Source: Rhodospirillales bacterium
GTDB taxonomy: Bacteria > Pseudomonadota > Alphaproteobacteria > Kiloniellales > JAKSDN01
Assembly (NCBI GenBank): GCA_029859805.1
Contig: JAOUCL010000003.1
Location: 1 to 56,456 of the forward strand
Length of the DNA stretch: 56,456 nt
Direction of reading: 5' to 3'
Shown here: positions 51,283-56,456 of the stretch, one piece after another
Layout of the letters: each line of letters begins with the position of its first letter
How positions within the stretch are numbered: position 1 is the stretch's first letter
Notes under the pieces: generated by a model
What the model was told of the DNA's origin: nothing
The model's input: only the letters and a program-made list of their open reading frames with translations
The model's database searches: none
Translations under genes and position numbers: made by a program

Positions 51283-51382
51283 GGAAAAAAGGTGTCAGAC
51301 ACCTTTTCCGCTGACAACGAATTGATATCAATGGCTTTATCCGGGGAAGATCGCACGAAGAAGGGGTCCGACGCCTTTTTCG
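51283..51382. repeat. Pair of REP-like palindromes (copies 1 and 2)
   Basis: Copy 1 is AAAAGGTGTC (51287-51296), a central A, and GACACCTTTT (51298-51307), perfect 10-base arms. Copy 2 (51361-51377) is AAGGGGTC, a central C, GACGCCTT, the same pattern with one mismatch. They lie 53 bases apart in the gap between trmJ and the DUF gene. A third perfect copy is at 55658-55684. Palindromes of this type occur as dispersed repeats in many bacteria and can be mobilised by REP-associated tyrosine transposases; none is encoded here. Confidence 0.7.
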
Positions 51383-52132
51383 TCATTGCCGGAGCAGGGT
51401 GCGGGCGCGGGCCAGCGCGTCGGGGATGGCCTCGCCGGCCTGCATCTCAGGATGGTACATCAGCGCGAAGACCGCCTGGCCGAGCGGCGTGAGCGCCGGC
51501 AGCGGCGCCGTCGGGTCGACCAGGCCCTCCAATTGGTCGCCGAGCGTGACCCCGCCGAGCGCCCAGACCACGGCCAGGATCAGCGCGGCCTCCTGGGCTT
51601 CGCGTGGCTCGTCGTCGGCGATCATGACCCGGCCGATCAGCGCCTCGAAGCGCGGGAAGCTGAACAGGAAGGGCCAGCGGCCGTCCTCGAAGCGCCCGAG
51701 CATCCAGTCGCCCACCCCGAAGGCGCCGGCCATCTGGGCCATGACGAGCCTCGGCCCGACCACGATCTCCAGGTTGCTGCCGGTGGCCATGCGCGCGGCC
51801 TCGGCCCCCGCCAGCGCGGAGAGCGGCCGGGTCAGAACGACGTCGATCGGTCGCCCCGTAGCCCGCCCGAACGCGCCGGCCACGGCCGCGAGCGCGGGTC
51901 GGAGCGCCGCGCTCCGGTCCGGGTCGGCGTAGAAAGCAATGCCGACTGGCCCCGGAACCCTCCAAGTCACCCTCTCCGGCAGGCCGAAGAAGCTCCGGTC
52001 CCGGCCATGGTCGACCAGCGCCTTGTAGGCCGCCAGCACGTCCTCGGAGGCCGGCGGGCCCTGTTGAGCATCAGCCGGCGCCGCCAAAGCCAGAATCGCG
52101 GCGATGGCCAGCAGCTTCGCGACTCGGTTCAT
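51383..52132 (-). CDS. Periplasmic protein, possible DUF2927 family
   Basis: 249 residues with a signal peptide (AKLLAIAAILALAAPADAQQ). The mature part begins a region VTWRVPGPVGIAFYADPDRS and ends QAVFALMYHPEMQAGEAIPD ALARARTLL, which recalls the C-terminal LYDPRLKPGM element of DUF2927 proteins, but I am not sure of the family. No catalytic motif is evident. It overlaps the end of cimA by four bases (ATGA), so it is translated with citramalate synthase, though a functional link is not known. Confidence 0.65.
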   Translation of the reverse strand: MNRVAKLLAIAAILALAAPADAQQGPPASEDVLAAYKALVDHGRDRSFFGLPERVTWRVPGPVGIAFYADPDRSAALRPALAAVAGAFGRATGRPIDVVLTRPLSALAGAEAARMATGSNLEIVVGPRLVMAQMAGAFGVGDWMLGRFEDGRWPFLFSFPRFEALIGRVMIADDEPREAQEAALILAVVWALGGVTLGDQLEGLVDPTAPLPALTPLGQAVFALMYHPEMQAGEAIPDALARARTLLRQ

Positions 52133-53739
52133 GACACCTCCCGTGGGACCTCGGCCCCGTCCTGCAGCAGTTTCCAGGTTATGCCGTCGTACAGCGCGTT
52201 GAACGATGCATCGATGATATTGGTCGAGACGCCGACCGTGGTCCAGCGCCGTCCGTTGGCGTCCGCGCTCTCGATCATCACCCGGGTGACCGCGCGGGTA
52301 CCGGCCTGGGGCGTCAGGATGCGCACCTTGTAGTCGACCAGGCGCATGTCCTCGAGCTGCGGGTAGACCGGCACCAGGGCCTTGCGCACCGCCATGTCGA
52401 GCGCGTTGACCGGGCCGTTGCCGTTGGCGACCTCGAACTTGGCGCGGCCGCCGACCTCGAGGCTGACCGTCGCCTCGGATTCGGTGACCAGCTCGCCGCG
52501 CGCGTTCCAGCGCCGGTCGTCCATGACCCGGAAGCGCTGCAGGTTGAAGTAGACCGGCACGCTGCCGAGCACGCGCCGCGCCAGCAGCTCGAAGCTGGCC
52601 TCGGCGCCGTCGTAGGCATAGCCCTCGAACTCGCGCGCCTTGACCCGCTCGACCAGGGCCGCGACCTTGGGGTCGCCGGGCGCCACGTCGATGCCGATCT
52701 CGCGGAAGCGGGCCAGGATGTTGGACCGGCCGGACTGGTCCGAGACCACGATGTGGCGCCGGTTGCCGACCAGGGCCGGGTCGACGTGCTCGTAGGTTCG
52801 CGGGTCCTTCTCGACCGCCGAGACGTGCGCGCCGCCCTTGTGGGCAAAAGCGCTGTCGCCGACGTAGGCGGCGCTCCTGTCCGGCGCCCGGTTGAGGCGC
52901 TCGTCCAGCATGTGCGAGACCCGGGTGAGGGTTTCGAGCTGGTCTTCGCCGACGCCGGTCTCGAAATCGGTCTTGAGCATCAGCGAGGGGATCAGCGAGA
53001 CCAGATTGGCGTTGCCGCAGCGCTCGCCCAGGCCGTTCACGGTGCCCTGGATCTGGCGCGCGCCGGCCCGAACCGCGGCCAGCGAGCCGGCGACCGCATT
53101 CTCGGTATCGTTGTGGCAGTGGATTCCGAGATGGCTGCCGGGCACGATCTCGGCGACCTGGCCGACGATCCGCTCGATCTCGTGCGGCAGGGTACCGCCG
53201 TTGGTGTCGCAGAGCACGACCCAGCGCGCACCCGCGCCGTGCGCCGCCCTGAGGCAGTCGAGCGCGTGGTCCGGGTTGGCCTTGTAGCCGTCGAAGAAGT
53301 GCTCGGCGTCGAACAGGACCTCGGCCTTGCGCTTCGCCGCCTGGGCGACGCTTTCCGCGATCATGTCGACGTTCTCGGCGAGCGGCACGCCCAGCGCGAC
53401 CTCGACCTGAAAATCCCAGGTCTTGCCGAACAGGCAGACGGCGTCGGCCTTGCCGTCCAGCACGGCCGCCAGGCCCGGATCGTTCGCGGCCGAGCGCCCG
53501 GAGCGCCGGGTCATGCCGAAGGCGACCAGGCGGGCGGTCCTGAGGTCCGGCGGCTCGGCGAAAAACGCGTCGTCGGTCGGGTTGGCGCCGGGCCAGCCGC
53601 CCTCGACGTAGTCGATGCCGAGACCGTCGAGCGCCCGGGCGATCGTGATCTTGTCGGCGACCGAGAAGTCGACGCCCTGGGTTTGGGCGCCGTCGCGCAG
53701 GGTCGAATCGAAAAGATAGACGCGCTTGTCGTCGCTCAT
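52129..53739 (-). CDS. cimA: Citramalate synthase
   Basis: 536 residues from the ATG at 53739. The DRE-TIM metallolyase core has DSTLRDGAQTQGVDFSVADK, GGWPGANPTD, the metal-site GIHCHNDTENAVAGSL and QGTVNGLGERCGNANLVSLI. The C-terminal LeuA-type regulatory domain follows (VDYKVRILTPQAGTRAVTRV). Length and the VYLFDSTLRDG start fit CimA rather than LeuA. It condenses pyruvate and acetyl-CoA to (R)-citramalate, the first step of the threonine-independent route to isoleucine, with feedback inhibition by isoleucine through the C-terminal domain. The gene overlaps the next periplasmic-protein gene. Confidence 0.93.
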   Translation of the reverse strand: MSDDKRVYLFDSTLRDGAQTQGVDFSVADKITIARALDGLGIDYVEGGWPGANPTDDAFFAEPPDLRTARLVAFGMTRRSGRSAANDPGLAAVLDGKADAVCLFGKTWDFQVEVALGVPLAENVDMIAESVAQAAKRKAEVLFDAEHFFDGYKANPDHALDCLRAAHGAGARWVVLCDTNGGTLPHEIERIVGQVAEIVPGSHLGIHCHNDTENAVAGSLAAVRAGARQIQGTVNGLGERCGNANLVSLIPSLMLKTDFETGVGEDQLETLTRVSHMLDERLNRAPDRSAAYVGDSAFAHKGGAHVSAVEKDPRTYEHVDPALVGNRRHIVVSDQSGRSNILARFREIGIDVAPGDPKVAALVERVKAREFEGYAYDGAEASFELLARRVLGSVPVYFNLQRFRVMDDRRWNARGELVTESEATVSLEVGGRAKFEVANGNGPVNALDMAVRKALVPVYPQLEDMRLVDYKVRILTPQAGTRAVTRVMIESADANGRRWTTVGVSTNIIDASFNALYDGITWKLLQDGAEVPREVS

Positions 53740-53815
53740 TGCCCGGCCAGCTCCTCTCCGGCCAGAGTTTTCAGCACAGGGGCGGCGCGCCGTCAACGCC
53801 GCTGGCCTCGGGCGG

Positions 53816-54769
53816 CTAGAACCTGAGCGCCAGGGTGAGGCCGGTCGCGCCCTGTTGGCCGAACGGGAGGATCTCCACGCCGGCCTCCTCCAGGAAGGGG
53901 CTGTGGCGGGTCACCATGCGGCCGATGAAATGGCCGATCGCGGCGCCCATGAACACGTCCGAGGCCCAGTGCCGCTGGGCATTGACCCGGCCGAGCGCCG
54001 TCATCCCGGCGAGCGGATAGGCCAGCCAGGGTACCCAGGGATGGTCCTCGCCATAGGTCTCGGCGACCACCGTGGCCATGGCGAAGGCGTTGCCGGAGTG
54101 GCCCGAAGGGAAGGCGGTGTTGAACTCGCCGCCGCCCGGGCCGTTCCAGTCGAAGGCGTCGTCGGCGTCGTCCGGCCGCTCGCGCTGGCCCAGGTACTTG
54201 ATGCCCGCGATCAGCGCGCCGGTCAGCGCGACGCTCTGGAAGCCGTTCAGGAACATGGCCTTCTCACGCTCCAGGCCGACCGCCTCGGAGAGCGCGTAGC
54301 CGGCCAGCGTGCCGAACAGCAGCTTGTCGGAATCGCCGAACTTCTCGACCACGTCCTCGATCGAGTCCGTCGTATTGCCGCGCACGTCGTCCTGCCAGAA
54401 GTCGTCGATCTCGTCGTCGAGCAGCATCAGGGCGCCGGTCACGGAAAGCACGATTCCAACGGTGATCCACTCGTCTCTGTCGTAGTGGAAGGGGCCGCTG
54501 AGGATGCGCCAGGAGTTTTCCGCGAAGCTCGTGTAGAAGCCGCCGTCGAGGAGGTAGATGCCGTCCTTGTAGCGCGGCCCCGGCTCGGCCTCGCTCTCCT
54601 CGTTCGGCTCGGCTTCGACCCGGTCCGGCGCGGGGGCGCCGAGCGGATCCTCGGCCGCAAGGCCGATGCTGTACGCCGCGAACAGCAAGACGCCCGAGGC
54701 CAGGCCTGCGCGGACGGCCCGCCGACAAAGCAGGAAACCGCGTCGCGGGGAAGCTTTGACCTCCGGCAT
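53816..54769 (-). CDS. PAP2-family phosphatase, membrane-associated
   Basis: 317 residues from the ATG at 54769 (GAGGGGG upstream). A signal or membrane segment (LASGVLLFAAYSIGLA) opens the protein. The three phosphatase signature motifs are intact: KYLGQRERP (K-x6-RP), PSGHSGNAF (PSGH) and RVNAQRHWASD (R-x5-H-x3-D), with hydrophobic segments between. The enzyme dephosphorylates lipid phosphates or similar at the periplasmic face. The acidic stretch EAEPNEESEAEPGPRYKDG after the signal is unusual. Its substrate could be undecaprenyl, phosphatidic or phosphatidylglycerol phosphate. Confidence 0.9.
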   Translation of the reverse strand: MPEVKASPRRGFLLCRRAVRAGLASGVLLFAAYSIGLAAEDPLGAPAPDRVEAEPNEESEAEPGPRYKDGIYLLDGGFYTSFAENSWRILSGPFHYDRDEWITVGIVLSVTGALMLLDDEIDDFWQDDVRGNTTDSIEDVVEKFGDSDKLLFGTLAGYALSEAVGLEREKAMFLNGFQSVALTGALIAGIKYLGQRERPDDADDAFDWNGPGGGEFNTAFPSGHSGNAFAMATVVAETYGEDHPWVPWLAYPLAGMTALGRVNAQRHWASDVFMGAAIGHFIGRMVTRHSPFLEEAGVEILPFGQQGATGLTLALRF

Positions 54770-54890
54770 TGACCCCCTCGGCCTCCTGGCGGGCAGCAGT
54801 GCCCGCGCCGCCGCGTCCGACGGACGCAGCACAACCCGCTTGCTTGTCGCAGGCTATGGTGAATTTTCGGTGAAGCGGGCCCGGCCAGGC

Positions 54891-55640
54891 TCAGTAGATG
54901 TGCAGGCCGCCGTTGACCGAGAGCACCTGACCGGTGACGTAGGCGGACAGGTCCGAGGCAAGGTAGAGGCAGGCGTCGGCAACGTCCTCCGAGGTGCCCA
55001 GGCGCCCGAGCGGCACGGTCTTGGAGATACGGTCCTTGTCGGCACGGGTCATGCGGCCCTTGGAGAAATCGTTGTCGATGACCCCTGGAGCGATGGCGTT
55101 GGAGCGGATACCGAGGGGCGCCAGCTCGCGCGCCAGCGCCTTGGCCAGGCCGAAGATGCCCGACTTGGCCGCGGCATAGTGCGAGCGCCCAAACAGCCCG
55201 CCGCCGACCTGCCCGGCGATCGAGGAGACGAAGACCATCGCGCCGCCGCCGCGCGCCTCGAGGTGCGGCACGACCGCCTGGGCCATCTGGAAGTTGCCCC
55301 GCAGGTTGACGTCGAGCACCAGGTCGTACTCCTCGGGGGCGATCTCCTTGATCGGCGTGCCGTAGACGACCCCGGCGTTGCCGATCAGGATGTCGATGGC
55401 GCCGAAGCGCCCGGCGACCGCCTCCACCGTCTCGAGGCAAGCCGCGCGTTCGCGCACGTCGCAGACATAGCCGGCGTGCTCCTCGCCGAGCTCGGCCGCG
55501 ACTTTCTCAGGATTCTCCTCGGCCAGGTCGAGGATCGCCACCCGCGCGCCGTGTTCGGCGAAGAGACGCGCCGTCGCCCGGCCGATGCCGAGCTCCGAGG
55601 CGCCCCCGGTGATGACGGCGACCTTGTCGTTCAGGAGCAT
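54891..55640 (-). CDS. SDR family oxidoreductase
   Basis: 249 residues from the ATG at 55640 (AAAGGAG upstream). Motifs: TGGASELGIGRATARLFAEH, a glycine loop with one extra residue, GNAGVVYG, serine in VFVSSIAGQVGGG and YAAAKSGIFGL. The acidic residue in AILDLAEENPE indicates NAD preference. The ending VTGQVLSVNGGLHIY is typical of FabG-like enzymes. A perfect REP-like palindrome lies 18 bases upstream of the start codon, between this gene and cysS. The substrate is unknown. Confidence 0.92.
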   Translation of the reverse strand: MLLNDKVAVITGGASELGIGRATARLFAEHGARVAILDLAEENPEKVAAELGEEHAGYVCDVRERAACLETVEAVAGRFGAIDILIGNAGVVYGTPIKEIAPEEYDLVLDVNLRGNFQMAQAVVPHLEARGGGAMVFVSSIAGQVGGGLFGRSHYAAAKSGIFGLAKALARELAPLGIRSNAIAPGVIDNDFSKGRMTRADKDRISKTVPLGRLGTSEDVADACLYLASDLSAYVTGQVLSVNGGLHIY

Positions 55641-55657
55641 GACGATCTCCTTTCCCC

Positions 55658-55684
55658 AGGAAAAGGTGTCTGACACCTTTTCCT
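55658..55684. repeat. REP-like palindrome (copy 3), perfect 13-bp arms
   Basis: AGGAAAAGGTGTC (55658-55670), a central T (55671) and GACACCTTTTCCT (55672-55684) form a perfect palindrome sharing its core with the copies at 51287-51307 and 51361-51377. It sits exactly at the end of cysS (stop ends 55686 on the minus strand) and upstream of the SDR start, so its transcript could also serve as the cysS terminator. Confidence 0.75.
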
Positions 55685-55685
55685 A

Positions 55686-56456
55686 TCAATCACCCCGCTT
55701 CCAGATCGTACCTTGGGGCGTGTCCTCCAGGACGATACCCTTGGCATTCAGCTCGTCGCGGATGCGGTCCGCCTCGGCGAAGTCCTTGGCCTTGCGGGCG
55801 GCGGCGCGGGCCTCGATCAGGCGTTCGATCTCGCCGGCCTGGTCCCCGACCCCCGCGCCCTTGAACCAGGCCTCCGGGTCGGCCTCCAGCAGGCCGAGCA
55901 GCCGGGCGCCGGCCAGCAGCTCGCCCTTGAGGCGCGACTGTTCCACTGGATCCTGGGCGCGGTTGAGGGCACCGGTGCTCTCGTGCAGCTCGGCCAGCGC
56001 CGCCGGCGTGTTGAGATCGTCCTCGAGCGCCTCGACCAGGCCGGCCGACGGTTGCGCCCCGCCGGCCTCGACACCTTCTACCCTGCGCAACGCGCCGTAG
56101 AAGCCGTCGAGCTGGGCCTTGGATTCCTTGAGCTTCTCGCGGGTCACGTCGAGCGGCTGGCGGTAGTGGCCGGTGAGCAGGGTGAGCCGGATCGCCTCGC
56201 CGCGCACGCCCTCCTCGAGCAATTGCCGCACCGTAAAGAAGTTGCCCAGAGACTTGGACATCTTCTCGCCCTCGACCACGACATAGCCGTTGTGCACCCA
56301 ATGGCGCGCGAAGCTGCCATCGGTACCACAGAGGCTCTGGGCGATCTCGTTCTCGTGGTGCGGGAAGATCAAGTCCTGGCCGCCGCCGTGCAGGTCGAAG
56401 GTCTCGCCCAGATGCTCGGCGCTCATAGCCGAGCACTCGATGTGCCAGCCGGGCCG
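55686..56456 (-). CDS. cysS: Cysteinyl-tRNA synthetase, C-terminal part
   Basis: The gene enters the window at base 56456 and ends at 55686, giving about 256 residues of the C-terminal half. Visible are the zinc-site region [32 protein letters not shown] with two more zinc ligands, the KMSKS loop as [12 protein letters not shown], and the helical C-terminal domain ending [15 protein letters not shown]. The enzyme charges tRNA-Cys. It lies upstream of the SDR gene with the palindrome between them. Only the missing N-terminal catalytic HIGH region is outside the window. Confidence 0.97.
   Translation of the reverse strand, partial: RPGWHIECSAMSAEHLGETFDLHGGGQDLIFPHHENEIAQSLCGTDGSFARHWVHNGYVVVEGEKMSKSLGNFFTVRQLLEEGVRGEAIRLTLLTGHYRQPLDVTREKLKESKAQLDGFYGALRRVEGVEAGGAQPSAGLVEALEDDLNTPAALAELHESTGALNRAQDPVEQSRLKGELLAGARLLGLLEADPEAWFKGAGVGDQAGEIERLIEARAAARKAKDFAEADRIRDELNAKGIVLEDTPQGTIWKRGD

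Overview
The window is high-GC chromosomal DNA from a heterotrophic alphaproteobacterium, most likely of the Rhodospirillales type. The evidence is the codon bias, an alphaproteobacterial-style ribosomal protein S4, a citramalate synthase / cysteinyl-tRNA synthetase housekeeping block, TRAP transport, many FAD and ThDP amino-acid-catabolic enzymes, and a phenylpyruvate/indolepyruvate decarboxylase that resembles the Azospirillum enzyme as I remember it. I see no rRNA, tRNA, CRISPR array, prophage or intact insertion sequence. About 55 genes are supported; most intergenic gaps are short.

Layout. 1-5.4 kb: hydantoinase genes (hyuA and the start of hyuB, minus strand) divergent from a translationally coupled trio (split ThDP decarboxylase alpha and beta, FAD amine/amino-acid oxidase) and a DsbA-fold isomerase. 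5.4-8.0 kb: GNAT acetyltransferase, class III aminotransferase, and an ArsR-type regulator with a Cys-containing N-terminal extension. 8.2-13.6 kb: a TRAP transporter operon (SDR-dctQ-dctM-dctP) divergent from a LuxR-type regulator, with a perfect dyad between them. 13.9-16.8 kb: a glutamine-synthetase-like ligase followed by an ethanolamine-permease-like transporter. 16.8-20.9 kb: a secreted beta-propeller protein, an SDR and a large GT4 glycosyltransferase. 21.3-26.3 kb: a ttrBCA-ordered respiratory molybdoenzyme operon with its TorD chaperone. 26.4-31.8 kb: secreted pentapeptide protein, AruI-like ThDP decarboxylase, FAD oxidase and phenylpyruvate/indolepyruvate decarboxylase (possible auxin/aryl-acetaldehyde formation). 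32-36.5 kb: a minus-strand set of exported isoaspartyl methyltransferase, membrane spermidine-synthase-like protein, M28 peptidase and a monoheme cytochrome c. 36.8-38.1 kb: an octaheme HAO-like cytochrome preceded by two FNR/FixK-like boxes. 38.5-44.4 kb: cold-shock protein, small charged protein, a frameshifted aldehyde dehydrogenase with an iron alcohol dehydrogenase, a lipoprotein hydrolase and a Glu/Leu/Phe/Val dehydrogenase. 44.5-56.5 kb: ygiD-like dioxygenase, XRE regulator, rpsD, EamA transporter, SDR, muconolactone-isomerase-like protein, an apparently internally deleted EamA ORF, secreted alpha/beta hydrolase, trmJ, cimA, PAP2 phosphatase, SDR and cysS.

How it works together. Much of the region reads as modular nitrogen and carbon scavenging. 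Amines and amino acids are imported, oxidised or transaminated to 2-oxo acids, decarboxylated by three separate ThDP enzymes, and the aldehydes passed to dehydrogenases. Two respiratory modules (the molybdoenzyme and the octaheme cytochrome) suggest growth at low oxygen. The strongest leads for unexplained biology are the ttrBCA-type operon of unknown substrate, the octaheme cytochrome under putative FNR control that shares its promoter region with a protein-repair/membrane-methyltransferase-like operon, the GS-like/ethanolamine-permease pair, and the hyu/ThDP/FAD cluster. Three copies of a GGTGTC-n-GACACC palindrome form a repeat family.
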